Shown: positions 11,296 through 23,377, counted from the first letter of the stretch. The stretch is DNA of 64,000 nucleotides from Stictocephala bisonia (GCA_035578905.1 JAQJVL010000147.1:1-64000), one strand, 5' to 3'. Made by a program: numbers and translations. The notes: generated by a model not told the origin, from the letters alone.

Positions 11296-12463
11296 AGGGT
11301 GTTCGATGAACATTATTTTTAAATTTTTTTGAATCATATTGTTAGTATTCATGTAGTGTTACGGGAAAAAATTCTAAAAAAATTCTTTATGATGATATGG
11401 CTGCCCAAAGTGACTAATTTGGCCTTTTTGGTGCATAACTCATAAACAACCAGTGTGATATAATGTATTAACATTTAAAGAATATAGTGGAAAAAGGGTA
11501 CTGATCAACTGAGTATATAGTAAATATTTAAAAAATTAATTTTTCAAAAGTGTTAGCAATTATTTGTCTATAAATTATATTGTTCAAATTTTTATTTGAA
11601 ATTTGTACAGTCATCTTTGGATAAAAAAGTAGATTAATAATATATATAAAATTAATTGCTAGAGTTTCCTATAAATGTGGGAGTTACGGCCATCTGTCGA
11701 ATTTGCGAGGCGGGGCAGTTGGAGACTTAGAGGGGGGAGGGGGGAATACATTGCTACCTCATTAGTGAGTCAGGATCTTTACTACTCTTAGCGGTAGTTG
11801 CGATAAAATCGAGAACAACATTCCGTAGAGCGCTAAACTGGGCGCCCGGACAAACACCCTTAATACGCCGGTAACTGGGAATACACTTCTTATAAATACT
11901 ATTAAGGGTATTCGTTCGGGTGCCCAGTTTAGCGCTCTAAGATTTTATCGCAACTGCCACTAAGAGTAATAATGATCCTGACTCACTAACGTACAAGCAA
12001 TGCATTCCCCTCCACTTTCTTCACCTCATAGCCCCCACTTGCCCATACCCCAAACAACTCGACAGAAGGACATAACTCCCTCATTTACAGTAAACTCTAG
12101 CAATTCATTTAATATATATTATTAATCTACCCTTTTAGCCAAAGATGATTGTAGAGATTTCAACTAAAAATTTGAACAGATATGATTTATAGAAAAATAA
12201 TTGGTAATACTTTAACAAATTATCTTTTTAGATTTACTATATACTAGATTGGTTAGTACCTTTTGTCCACTATATTCTCAAAATGTTAATAAAATATATA
12301 CCACATGACTTGTTTATGCACAAAAAAGGTCAAATTAGTCATTTTGGACAGCCATATGTCCGTAAAGACTTTGAACTTTCTCCCGTAACATATTTATTAC
12401 TTACATGGAAACTAAAAACTTTATTAAAAAATATTCAAAAAATAATTTTCGATTGAACACCCT
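11296..12463. mobile_element. 1168 bp foldback/MITE with TTA target duplication
   Basis: The two halves are imperfect reverse complements along nearly their whole length (about 580 bp each, axis near 11880). The ends read AGGGTGTTC and GAACACCCT. Each end is flanked by TTA (11293-11295 and 12464-12466). A 3 bp TWA duplication is the habit of PIF/Harbinger elements, so a Harbinger-type non-autonomous element is the inferred class. No transposase frame is present. Inner landmarks such as GCGCTAAACTGGGCGCCC near 11830 have their partner near 11920. Confidence 0.8.
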
Positions 12464-12529
12464 TTAGCAAAATAGAATCACTGCAAAGTGCTTTTAATGA
12501 AGTTAAAATACAATTGTGAAGATATCAAA

Positions 12530-12655
12530 TAACTAGGGGACAACCCTGCACGCTTTACGCGCACCAACCCCCTCACTCGCTGCGCTTGTGACACCTCGGT
12601 CTGTGACTTTTTACTAAAAATTTTAGTAGGTACACTATATAAAGTGAAAATATAA
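12530..12655 (-). repeat. Dispersed repeat K, copy 1
   Basis: The reverse complement matches 34515-34630: shared AAAAGTCACA, GAGRTGTCAC, and an AGCGTGCA...TGTCCCCTAGTT end. A third diverged copy is at 50285-50400. Family unknown. Confidence 0.65.
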
Positions 12656-14407
12656 TATGCAAATTTATTTACAGTATCTCATTCACTGAACTTTCGTTGG
12701 TACCTATTTATTGCTATTAACACGCAATGTAATTACTTGGGTACTAGCCCACATCAAAATCATATTTATAGGCCTACTTAGTCTATAACAATTTAACCTT
12801 TCTAACATTACGAAAGCCTTATAACCTCCTTAACAGTAAAAACATAGATAAAAACACCATCATTTACATCCCAACAGCTGTTAAACTTTACTGTTAAGGA
12901 AAATGTAACCCATTTCAGATCATTGTTTACATTGAACAGCTGTTACTTTTCGCTTAATTTAAATCTCTCTCCATGTCATTCTTATGGTTGAATAACGTAC
13001 TTTGAGGGCTTTTTGTATCCTTCAGGGTGAAAATATTGACCAATGAAGACCTCGTTGTACAAATTTGTATATGGGCAAATATTTTAACACCTCGAGAATT
13101 AAAATGGATCTAAAAGTGTGGGAGGGGTTAAGCTTTCAAAAAACTGCTTGACATATTATAAATAAGGATTACTGTTTAGTTTTTCAGTCAGCATAATACG
13201 TGTTGGTAGGAATATAATAATACAAATGAACGTCAAACACCACAAACCAAAGAAAAGTCAATATTATGTCGTTTCTACCTATCTAAACTTGGTCTATGTA
13301 TCGGTTGAAGAAATTTTCATTTAGTCAGGTGGTGTTCTGTTAAATAAACAACATACATGAAACGTTGTATTTAATTTTAGCTAAACAAATTAAAACTATG
13401 TTAAATACAAATCGTCAATAATTAAAAAAATATAGACTAGTGAAATGGGTCGATAGTTAGTTAAGTTGAAAAATAAGCTTTCTAATTAATTGATCATAAA
13501 AATGTTTTAAATGTTCTTAGTTAGAGTAGTAACACAGAACACTAACACGTTCCATTGCTGCTAAGTGAACTTGATAACTACAGTAGTTACATCAAAACAC
13601 AAGCTCCAGTATTAATTAAAGTATGGGTTTTTACGATTCTCCTGAAATGAACTCATTACGGTCTTACAGGAAGGACTCATTCCAGAAAGTAATGGTTATG
13701 AGAGGTGATCCCCTCTGCCCCTCCCCACACTAAACAGCTGATGTGTGCAGGTGACGACAGTTTCTTGATATAAACTATGCTGTGCTTTATCAGTATTCCT
13801 CACGCTACTCGTGTCCCATTGTCGGCTGTAGTAATGTCAGCAGTTTTTGCTCTGTGTAAAAGCAAAATGCAATAAAGCGCCATAACAGTTAGTATGTACT
13901 TATGTGGTTCTTGTTTTTCACTATTACAAAGTTGAACTTATATTTTTCACGCAATAAATGTTACCGACATTATATGGAGGACTGGGCTTTCATCATCTTA
14001 ATTTCTTTAACCCTAAATCAATGGTATCTTTAACAAGTACACATTATCACATGATTTATATTTTTAACTCTATTATTATCGGATTATTAGAAATTTTGAT
14101 TTATTATTTCTATGATACTTTACATTATTTTCAAATTCTATAAAATGCAAATCAGTTAGGTGCCTTGAAATTACAGATTTTATGCTACGGGGGAATTGAT
14201 TGCTGAGTGATCAAAGGCAACCAGGACTTTCAGATAGTTCAGGGCCTGGACTAGAAGTATTTATCAGTAATTTTCAACTTTCACTGTAGCGGGGTTTCCC
14301 TTTTCTCTGTTTGAATACTTTTTTCACACAAAGTAATAGTCTTTAGAGAATAGGCAGAGTTAAGTAGCAAAAAGTTTTCCCTCTACCTAGAAAACAAGAA
14401 CAAAAAA
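12656..14407. other. AT-rich stretch, no gene supported
   Basis: A short plus frame at 13958-14143 has no recognisable domain. No RNA gene seen. Confidence 0.45.
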
Positions 14408-14740
14408 AATACCACTGTACGTGTATGGGTGGGCGGGTGGGTCAATACTACTGTACGTGTATGGGTGGGCGGGTGGGTCAATAACACAGTACGTGTATGG
14501 TTGGATGGGTGGGTTAAAACCACTGTACGCGTATGGGTAGGCGGGTGGGTTGTTAATACGACTGTAAGTGTATGGGTGGGCGGGTGGGTCAATATCACTG
14601 TACGTGTATGGGTAGGCGGATGGGTCAATACCACTGTACATGTATGGGTGGGCAGGTGGGTCAATACCACTGTACATGTATGGGTGGGAGGGTGGGTCAA
14701 TACCACTGTACGTGTATGGGTAGGTGGGTGTGTCAATAGT
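14408..14740 (+). repeat. 36 bp G-rich minisatellite, about 9 units
   Basis: The unit contains GGGTGGGCGGGTGGG (14427-14441, 14463-14477, 14576-14590) followed by TCAATACCACTGTACGTGTAT. Four G-triplets with one-base loops fit the canonical G-quadruplex pattern. Long open frames occur on both strands because 36 is a multiple of three. Confidence 0.95.
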
Positions 14741-15984
14741 CCCAAGAATTTAATATTATTAGTCTCTTCTTGGTCAATTTCAATGTTCAGATACATTGGT
14801 CTTTGTCCTAAAATACATGTCCTAAAATGGAGGTAATTGGTTTTTTTTTCAAGATTTAATACGTTCACGGCCTCGTAGAATTCCTTATATTATTCATCCC
14901 CCCGTCAATCTAAGTATAAACAAATAGATTGACTTGAAAACTGGGTAAATCATCATTATCTTAGACTGTTTGTTTTTATAAATTTGTTGAACTTGTTATA
15001 CTATAAACAATGATTTTTTTATATTGTTTACTATCAGTGATGTAGAAGCCATAGTCTACACTCTTATGTTAGAATTTTAAGTAGGGCCTTCGAGCTATGA
15101 GAGGAAATTATATTTATTTTAAGATAGGTAATTATTTTGAAAATAATTTGTTCCCGAAATAACCGATTAAAGGAGTAAATTGCGTAGCAAACAAAACCTG
15201 TAATCCTAAACTTGAAACAAAATAAATAAATTATTTAATGGACTATTACAAAATTAATATACTGGGTTCAGATAAACTGTTGAGTTATAAACATATTTTT
15301 GTAATTAATTGTCTATAAATGCTGTTTATATGCTACCTTTGTCAGACATCGCTGCAGTTTTCAGCTCTTAAATAAACAGTTTATGTCATACTCCATTATT
15401 GCAGACTAGGTAAGTCTTGGTCACTAGTGGAGAGCCGACACGACGCGGCGTGCAAAGCACCTCGCGTGTCGAGCTGATATCAATAACAGCCTCCCTGTTA
15501 TCACCTCATTACCTTTGCCACAACTCGCTAACTTTAATACAATCAGTCATAACGTAACTGCTACTTCATAGAGTATGTGTTGCCGCCAATTAGTATAGTC
15601 CAAATAATTTTAATACTAGAGTCTTACTTTTTAACTTTTACGTCAATTTATTTAATTTTAATCTACAGGTGCTATATTTTCTCAAAATTGTTTAGTTCAG
15701 TACTGCCAGTATCAAAAAGGAAAAACATTCTATTATTATAGTTATGTTGTATTAAAATCATTTGTCTATAAAGAATTTATATTCGTATCGTTTATATTGT
15801 TGGTGGTGCCTTCTGATCTGCAGGTTGTTTGGTAGTAGTTCATAAACACATTCCGTCACTAGAGTGACATTTCAGTGAAAATTATATTGTTAAATTTTTT
15901 CTATAGTTTTGTATTGAGTTTACTGTAAGATAGGAACTAACAGTTCTATCTACAGCTTTCAATAAAGACATCAATCCGAAAAAA
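14741..15984. other. AT-rich stretch with one GC-rich hairpin
   Basis: No gene seen. The only notable part is the CpG-rich patch around 15430-15475. Confidence 0.5.
15436..15471. repeat. GC-rich hairpin
   Basis: CGACACG at 15436-15442 pairs with CGTGTCG at 15465-15471, with an inner GTGC/GCAC pair (15450-15453 and 15457-15460). A GTGTCG...GATATCA resemblance occurs near 31160. Function unknown. Confidence 0.55.
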
Positions 15985-16860
15985 ACGCCCTTTTAGTCAT
16001 TTCAATACCTTCTAGGCTCTTCAATACCATACGAGTTGATTCAATACACTTATAGTACATGTAATACCCTGCTAGTCCCATCATACCCTTTTAGATCATC
16101 CAATTTCCTTCTTTGTCCTTCAATATCCTGCTCGTCCCATCAATACCCTTTTAGATCATCCAATTTCCTTCTTTGTCCTTCAATATCCTGCTCGTCCCAT
16201 CAATACCCTTTTAGATCATCCAATTTCCTTCTATGTCCTTCAATATCCTGCTAGTCCCATCAATACCCTTTTAGATCATCCAATTTCCTTCTATGTCCTT
16301 CAATACCCTGCTAGTCCCATCAATACCTTTTTAGATCATCCAATTTCCTTCTATGTCCTTCAATACCCTGCTAGTCCCATCAATACCCTTTTAGATCATC
16401 CAATTTCCTTCTTTGTCCTTCAATATCCTGCTCATCCCATCAATACCTTTTTAGATCATCCAATTTCCTTCTATGTCCTTCAATACCCTACTAGTCCCAT
16501 CAATACCCTTTTAGATCATCCAATTTCCTTCTATGTCCTTCAATATCCTGATCGTCCCATCAATACCCTTTTAGATCATCCAATTTCCTTCTATGTCCTT
16601 CAATATCCTGCTAGTCCCATCAATAACCTTTTAGATCATCCAGCTTCCTTCTATGTCCTTCAATATCCTGCTAGTCCCATCAATAACCTTTTTGATCATT
16701 CAAATTCCTTCTATGTCCTTCAATACCATGTTAGTCTTTACACCATTATAAGAATTTCATCCAGTACCCATCTAGTCTCTTGAATACTCAGCTAGTCTCT
16801 TCTATACCACATTTAGTCTCTTCAGCACACTTCTAGTCCCTTCACTACTGGGCGAGTAAT
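15985..16860 (+). repeat. 60 bp tandem array with degenerate edges
   Basis: Eleven well-kept units of exactly 60 bp run from about 16081 to 16740, each with CTTTTAGATCATCCAATTTC and a TCCTTCAATAYCCTGCTNGTCCC-like second half. Edge sequence on both sides (15985-16080 and 16741-16860) keeps only a shorter CTAGTC...TTCAATAC rhythm, which may be the ancestral sub-unit of about 20-30 bp. Confidence 0.95.
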
Positions 16861-17929
16861 CATTTAACCAGATCTACTTCTAATTCGTCTAAAAAAATAA
16901 TGACCAGATAATAACATTTTTATGATACAAAAATTGTATACTATGAATGGTTTTTATTATTTGTGTTTTTTTTTTTTTTATTTTAATAGATTGAAAAATC
17001 CTTAAGTGGTCAGTTTAGCTGAGTGGGAGGATAAACAACGTCAGGTGAGTTGGATGGCGATCATGAATGACAGAGAACCTGTCAGTGATTTAATACGTTT
17101 CTATTTGCACTTAGTACAGCAATAGCATTCCCCCTACTACATTCACGTACCCACAACTGCGTAGCCACCAACCTGCCATACAAGTTAGTTCTCCTTCAAT
17201 ACATCTCTTCTATTGATGGGTTTGCGGGGAAAAAACATAATTACCATACTATAAATTGATTATTTTGACTCCTCTCTCAATATGCAGTAAGCTGCTAATA
17301 TCCTTTTTTTAACACTACGTACTACACAATAATACTACGTAAAAGAAGAAATGTATATTTTATAAAAGAAATACAAGTTCCGTTAGCATGTAATATTTGA
17401 GTCAGCTTAAAGCCACTGGCATGTATTGTTTGATTTAATGTTGCCAGTCGTTTACAATTAATTAATTATATAGTGTTGCGTGATTGGGGGTAGTGGGGCG
17501 GCAAACAACGCCAGGGTGGTGTCAAACAAACGAGAAACAATGACCACGGACTCAATCAAACCGCCCTATTACCAATTCATTACATTTCAATTGAGGGAGA
17601 TCGTTTGTTGGTCCGGCTGTCGATATCAGTGTGGCTCTGGCTGCGGGTTTCCAACTTGGTTTAACACGCGTCGCTTTTGGTGGAAAAGTTGGAGTTGACT
17701 GAGTACTTGGAACCATCGAGTATCTTTGATCAGGATGTAAATTAAACCTACACTTCTGATACGAAACCTCTCAGTCGATAACATTCAATCAGTGTTTGAA
17801 CCAGTGTAAATATATTGCAATCAATCACATTCCCATTTGATGCTTTGTGGGAATTTATGTCAATATGTCGGCACTGATGACGCAGTGCTGTAGCCGAGCT
17901 AATTGTGGACAAAGTGTTTAGGAGATTAT
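16861..17929. other. Unannotated stretch
   Basis: A poly(T) run lies near 16966-16979. A GC-richer patch at 17476-17700 is open in one plus frame but shows no recognisable domain. No gene is supported. Confidence 0.45.
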
Positions 17930-18315
17930 AGGGGATAGGTTCCATGCTCCCTCCTCTTATTTTTAATACCGACATGGCGTCCGCTCAATGGTTGTCTTCA
18001 ATGTAGATACTACTAGAGAAGTCTGGAGTGTCATGTTGGGTGTATTCAAGGTTCATATATTGTGTAAGGAAGAGATCTGAGTGTCAGACTTGTAAGTTAA
18101 CTGAAAATCAGACCAAAACTACGTGGTTCGTATTCCATGTAAAGCTGTAGGTCCCATAGTTGCCCCGGCTATTAGGCTATTAATAAAAAGTCATTTCTGA
18201 GCTAAGTCAAACTCAGATATGACTACACAATGACTACACTCGTTCATCTACGCTCATTCATCTCTAATATTCGCCCATATCTCTATGATCGGCGTCTTAG
18301 AGGTGAAAAATAATA
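17930..18315 (+). mobile_element. SINE-D, fuller copy
   Basis: About 385 bp matching 32235-32630 in the opposite orientation over its whole length. It contains the central block CTACGTGGTTCGTATTCC...GTAAAGCTGTAGGTCCC shared with SINE-A and the 5S-headed SINE, then a tail ending CATATCTCTATGATCGGCGT. The 5' head does not show a clear tRNA or 5S promoter. Confidence 0.75.
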
Positions 18316-18906
18316 ATAATGAACATATGTAGCTACAATTTGACACATATTATTTTGTACCGGTACGATTAATTTTTTACAACTTTTACAACAGTGACTT
18401 TTCTAAATAAGTTCATTTATTGAGTTTGTTTGGAATTAGCCATCTTGTATGCTCACCTTTTATCTATTCAAACAAGAATCTTGGCCCGTACACCCTTTCT
18501 TAAAACTCGAAGATCATTACACGAACTTTGTACCAGTTGTTCTGTTTGTGTCATTATTTATGACCTAAGAAAACAATGAATATACAATAGCGAGTGGAAA
18601 TAAAGTGTGGGTCGTAAGTAAGACAACTGAAACACATAAAATTAAATGTGTATTAAGTGAATAACTATGGAGGAATGTTGTCGTGCTGCTACTGAACTTG
18701 CAGTAGAGCTAAACCCAAAGTAAATGGCATGCGGACAGCGCATGCACGACAGATACTGTCCCTTACCTGATGATGTACAGTCAGAATGCTCAATGGGTTT
18801 TCTACGTGCCACCGTGTTTTATGTCAGATCTGCTATTATGCTTTTAAATCAATTTAGTTTATTGATTTTAATCCTTCTTTATAAATGTAATTGGAAAAAT
18901 AAATAA
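18316..18906. other. Unannotated stretch
   Basis: No gene, RNA or repeat was recognised. Confidence 0.5.
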
Positions 18907-19200
18907 ATTATATACTCAAGAATCAAGAATCAAGAACTCTTTATTGCCATAAAACATTTACTTGCATAACAAAATGTCACATAGTTATGTACAACAAAAT
19001 TAACTAAGTAGGTTCTGGCTATAATAGTATAAATTAATACAACATATCACTTAAATTAAAATGCATACTTATGGTCAAGAAAATCATGGACACTGTAGAA
19101 GGTATTATCAACTAAAAAATTCTTTAACTTCCTACGAAAACAGTTAAGAGGTAGCTCTGACTTAAGAAAACTTGGGAGGGCATTAAAAAGTCTAATACAA

Positions 19201-19590
19201 TTATATGTCACTTTTTTTGAAAAAAAAGAAGTTTTGTGCTGTGGAATTTTGAATATTTGAACGTGTACAGAGTGAGTAAGATAAGGTAGTGTGAGTGGGG
19301 TTGAAGAGTGTCAAATTCTTTTTTAAAAAGATCAATGATTCATATATAAAAATACACGGAAAGGTTAAGATGTAGTTTTCTTTAAAAACATGTTTACAAG
19401 TCTGATACCTTTTCAATCCAAATATAGCTCGCAATGCTTTTTTCTGCAGTTTAAAGACATGGCTTGTTCTGAAGTTTTCATTTCCCCAAATAGGAATGGC
19501 GAAAAAGAGATGCAGGTAAAAACAACCATAATATAGGGTTAAAAGTACCTGAGGATTGGTAAAAATAGATAATTTACTAATTGCAAACAA
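19201..19590 (-). pseudogene. LINE ORF2 C-terminal region
   Basis: LLTLYYGCFYLHLFFAIPIW and LQKKALRAIFGLKRYQTC match the region following the thumb in many CR1/Jockey LINEs (Y-x-S-x-L-x-Y-G-x-x-x-W and Q-K-x-x-x-R-x-I). Between here and 18907 lies the 3' UTR. Confidence 0.75.
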
Positions 19591-19662
19591 ACAAGAGCTT
19601 AGTTTAGAAATTATTATGTTGATGAGAATATCAAATTTTAAATTACTATCAAGATTTAAACC

Positions 19663-20052
19663 CTAAAAACTTATTGATTCTGTACAAGAAAGGAGAGATT
19701 CTCCTAACATAATTTGCATGTGATTATCAGGATTCTGTCGAATCGTAAAGTACAAAAGTCGTGTTTTATCTGTATTAACAATCATGCCATTCTTTATGAA
19801 CCACTGGAGCAGGGAATTTGATTCAACGAAGCATTTAATCTCCAGTTCCAACTTATTAGATGCAGTTACTAGAAGGGAAGTATCGTCAGCAAAGACACAT
19901 AAATTAGACTCATTAACACAATTTTGAATGTCATTTATAAATGATAAAAAAAGAATAGGGCCCAAAACAGATCCTTGAGGAACTCCTGTTTTAATAAGCA
20001 AGTCATTTGAATACAGTTTTCTTATGCAGCCATAACCATAATCAAAACCCAT
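19663..20052 (-). pseudogene. LINE reverse transcriptase, catalytic motifs
   Basis: Contains TGVPQGSVLGPILFLSFIND (motif B) and CVFADDTSLLV (motif C, catalytic FADD). Another frameshift or stop precedes the C-terminal piece. Confidence 0.9.
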
Positions 20053-20264
20053 CTACTCTTTGAATTCGACCTATCAAATAGGATGAAAACCAGTTTAGAG
20101 TTCTAACTGACCCCCATATTCTGTAGTTTGTTTAATAGTAAAGAATGGTCAACAAGATCAAAAGCTTTCTTAAAGTCAACGAAAAGCCCCAAAGCAGATA
20201 TTTTCTTATCAATGGCAGAGACTATTTTATCAATAAAACAAAACATTGCATTAAGTGTACTCTT

Positions 20265-20501
20265 TTATTTTTGAAACCCGAACTGATTTTTATAAAGAAC
20301 TTTGTGTTTGTTGAAAAAGGATAAAAGTCTGATTAAAACAATTTTTTCGAACACTTTAGAAAACGAAGAAAGAATTGATATTGGCCTGTAATTCTCACAC
20401 ACCTCCTGATTACCCTTCTTATGTAGAGGTTTTACGACAGCCATTTTTAAAAGAGAAGAAAATAAACCACTAACAAAAGAAAAGTTAACTAAATGTACCA
20501 A
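20265..20501 (-). pseudogene. LINE reverse transcriptase, N-terminal motifs
   Basis: Contains LLKMAVVKPLHKKGNQEVC and NYRPISILSSFSKVFEKI, the first conserved blocks of LINE reverse transcriptase, and NQFGFQK. The frame ends by mutation before the catalytic motif A. Confidence 0.85.
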
Positions 20502-20561
20502 CGGTTCAATAATCTCCTCAACACATTGCTTTAGTAGTTTAGACGATACTTCATCTGTCCC

Positions 20562-20894
20562 TCATGATTTACTACTATTTAAAGACAATACAATTCGTTT
20601 AACTTCTTCCAAGTCAGTAGGATACAAAAAAAGAGATGGGGTTATAGAAAAACTCGTGGAATTAATTACAAGGTCACTACTTGGTTTGGCATTTAGATTT
20701 TCTCCCAGACTGACAAAAAATGTATTGAATGTATTCGCTTTACTTATAGGGTCCCTGACAACATTTCCAGATATATCAATAATCTTCTTTATTAAACCCC
20801 TGTTATCCAAATCACAGCTATCATTTTTTGTCTGATTGATAATATTCCACATTGCCTTAGGTTTCGATTGAGCATTATTGATATAATTTTGCAC
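20562..20894 (-). pseudogene. LINE linker between endonuclease and reverse transcriptase
   Basis: KPKAMWNIINQTKN and ANTFNTFFVSLGENL are typical of the segment just upstream of the reverse transcriptase in CR1/Jockey-type elements. It ends by a stop before the palm domain. The piece at 21004-21195 is a less certain fragment of the same linker. Confidence 0.65.
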
Positions 20895-21206
20895 TTTCTC
20901 TGATTTGGCATTACGAATGAAAGATCTGTATTCCCTTTTTTTCTTTAGATAATATTGTCTCCTGCCATCTATATTTCAAGATTTCTTGTTTCTCTATACA
21001 GAACTATAAGTCACGTCTTAAATTCAATAAATTTTCATCAAGAACAATTGTTGATTTCAATTTACTTTTTTTTAATTTAACTTTTTGTACAGGGAATGCT
21101 AGATCCATCAGTAGAGTTTTAAATATATAAACATTACTGATATAGAAATCTCGTTCCAACTTAAATTTTATTTTTGGAAAATCAGAGATAGGCAAAACAA
21201 GTAAAT

Positions 21207-21530
21207 CTACAACCTGCGATTTATGGTCAGAAATTTCAGTTTCAATAACAGACGTTTGAATAGTACCGGATTGATATCAGTATATACGTGGTCAAGAATC
21301 GACCGAGATCCCTTAAACTCTCTAGTGAAATCATGAACTGTGTTTCTCAAACCAAAAGACTTCATAAGACTGGGCATTTTATTGCTAACAAAGGAGGACT
21401 TAGCTAGATCAACATTAAAATCACCCGTGACAACAGCAAAAGAATGCTTACGAAGTAAATCAGACAAACAATCACATAATAAGTCAAAAAACTTATCAAA
21501 AGCATTACCATTTGGAGAGGGGGTCTGCAC
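21207..21530 (-). pseudogene. LINE endonuclease, C-terminal part
   Basis: Contains FAVVTGDFNVDLAKS, with the catalytic GDFN motif, and RSILDHVYTDI, matching the S-x-LDHV block that holds the final active-site residues. It is joined to the upstream piece only through a frameshift. Confidence 0.8.
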
Positions 21531-21703
21531 ACTCCTACAACAAAAAGAGATCCAGAAGCTGCTTCAATCCTTACAGCGGCTAGTTCACAAATTCCCTCTT
21601 CACAGTAACTACTTATATTTAAAACAGTGAACTTTAGAGAGCTCTTCACCAGCAAACAGACACCACCCCTGATAATAATTGAACGACCATACGATGAGGC
21701 CAT
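21404..21703 (-). pseudogene. LINE endonuclease, middle part
   Basis: Contains SSYGRSIIIRGGVCLLVK, the central strands of the endonuclease/exonuclease/phosphatase fold, and GSLFVVGVCRPP. The reading frame shifts near 21530, after which the codons belonging to the endonuclease continue in another frame (21207-21530); the last roughly 30 residues of this frame are out-of-frame noise. Confidence 0.7.
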
Positions 21704-22297
21704 TTAAAACCCATTTAAGTTGATCATACAGACATCGTCGCTGTTTAAAAAGTGCTCCGTAAAACAAATAACATCAGGCGATTCAAGATCAAGCAAGATT
21801 TCAAGCGAGATGAGATTGCAGAGAAAACCTCTCACATTTTGATGCAACAATCGCAAAGTAGTATTCTTATAAAAATTTGCTGATGTGTTAGAGTTATGGG
21901 ATGAATATGTTGAGGTTGTTTTATTGGATGTGATGCAAACTTCTAAAAAAATACTCTCCTTAAGCTCACTTTCAAAGTGCTTTGTTGTGATAGGTTTCAA
22001 AGCAGAAGAGTGAAAAGGATAAGAATCAACTCTTGACCTATATACAGTACGTTCAGATGTAATGACCGAGATATTTGACGTCTCCTCGGCTAGACAAGGG
22101 AGGATTAAGCTACTAATACATGACATTATTTTCCGTTTGCCTGAAGAATTCAAATGAAATCCAAATCTAGTGTAATATTTATTGTTATCTACAGTTTCAA
22201 GAGACAAGAATTTGCCGTAACTGAAATTAGAAACTATGCTTTTTAAGTCGTCATTTACAGTTTTGATAGTTCCATTCAGCGATGGCTTGTAATTCAC
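21704..22297 (-). pseudogene. LINE: esterase C-terminus and start of endonuclease
   Basis: An open stretch of 197 codons. Near residues 40-60 is YYTRFGFHLNSSGKRKI, which resembles the end of the SGNH/GDSL esterase domain found in ORF1 of some CR1-like LINEs (the His-containing HGLHLN..GK motif). At about 145 is LLHQNVRGF, the usual start of the LINE endonuclease, then SPDVICFTEHFL with the catalytic Glu. A single in-frame stop separates it from the next piece, which continues in the same frame. The upstream esterase part is missing. Confidence 0.7.
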
Positions 22298-22364
22298 ATT
22301 CTTATTTAATCAGAATGCATTAAATCACCCAAGATTAAAAACAAGTTTTACCATAGTTTAGATA

Positions 22365-22917
22365 CTAGCTGTACCCGCCCGCTTCACCGGTCATAATATT
22401 GAGTTTGATTTAGAACCTAATAGCTGAAAGAATTCGAGCAATTTTGCTTCTTCTACCAATATTAGATTTTTTAGGAGGCATGTCATAAAAAGTAAACTGC
22501 AAAACAAATAATTATTTATTTTTTATTTTCACGTTTCACCACATGTTTTAATTACCGAGGAAAAAAGGTTAACACCAAATACAGATCACCTGATCAAGTA
22601 AAAGTAGTGTGTGCTACACTCTCAAGGTGAAATGTAGAACTACAATAAATCAAAACATATACAGTACTGTTGTTGTGAGAACTTCAATCTCATTATGGCA
22701 TGTGAAACTACATTAAACCACATAGTCATAGGCCTATGTTTTTTGTAAACAATTCAGATTCTCCATTTGAATAACATGGGATCTTTAGGAGCCTGGGGGC
22801 GGGACCCTGTGGACGGATCTGCATCAAACTTCCCAGAAACCATTTCGGGAGTATACAGGACAACATCCTAAAGTTTCATGGTGATCGGTTGGATGGTTTG
22901 GTAGCGCATAAACTTCA

Positions 22918-22975
<58 letters not shown>

Positions 22976-23005
22976 AACATCCTCTTTTATAAATATAGAT
23001 TTAAA
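22365..23005 (+). repeat. Unclassified arthropod-type dispersed repeat with (AT)n tail
   Basis: Begins TACTAGCTGTACCCGCCCGC and contains TTTCATGGTGATCGGTTGG just before an (AT)n run at 22921-22968. Such start and end motifs are common in non-coding dispersed repeats of invertebrates, but the class was not determined. No coding frame. Confidence 0.5.
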
Positions 23006-23317
23006 AAAGTTTAACAACATCTATTTTCAAATTTTACAATAAATAAAAACAGATGATAAAGCTAAAATATATATTACAATGCAACCACTTTAACAATTGT
23101 ATTTTTTCACAATACGGATGAAAAGTAATATTTATATGGAACTTCAATACTTTTTTATTGTTCGTATTTTTTGTAACGCAAATAAATATTTAATGATATA
23201 GTGTTATAAACCGGAGCTCTAATACTGCAGGCATGGCTGTCCGTGTCCAGGCAAACTTGCCAACTTCCAAACTTACTTATAATCTGTCGTTTTCTCTTTA
23301 ATACTCTTGTATAGCAG
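23006..23317. other. AT-rich stretch, no gene
   Basis: Nothing recognised. Confidence 0.5.
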
Positions 23318-23370
23318 CTGAGAAGGAGGAGTGAATGAGTCCTCAGCAGAATAATGGGGTGGATAGCCCA
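23318..23370 (+). repeat. Short direct repeat, copy 1
   Basis: GAAGGAGGAGTGAATGAGTC and ATGGGGTGGATAGCCC recur at 23728-23776. Copy 1 runs straight into the G-rich minisatellite; copy 2 does not. Confidence 0.7.
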
Positions 23371-23377
23371 TCTGTAC

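Larger units (their letters stand above)
18907..22310 (-). mobile_element. Decayed non-LTR retrotransposon (LINE)
   Basis: A 3.4 kb minus-strand element, 5' truncated near 22310. In order it encodes an esterase-like C-terminus, an apurinic-type endonuclease and a reverse transcriptase. Its 3' tail is a short microsatellite: TTGATTC-like units near 18915-18935 on the minus strand. Frames switch several times, so it is dead. The esterase-endonuclease-reverse transcriptase order and the microsatellite tail suggest the CR1/Jockey group; the exact clade was not determined. Confidence 0.9.

Noticed and set aside
14383..14868. Long overlapping open frames on both strands (161, 135 and 96 codons) read as proteins
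   Set aside because: They follow from a 36 bp repeat divisible by three; translations are only THPPTHTRTVVL-type repeats with no flanking gene signals.
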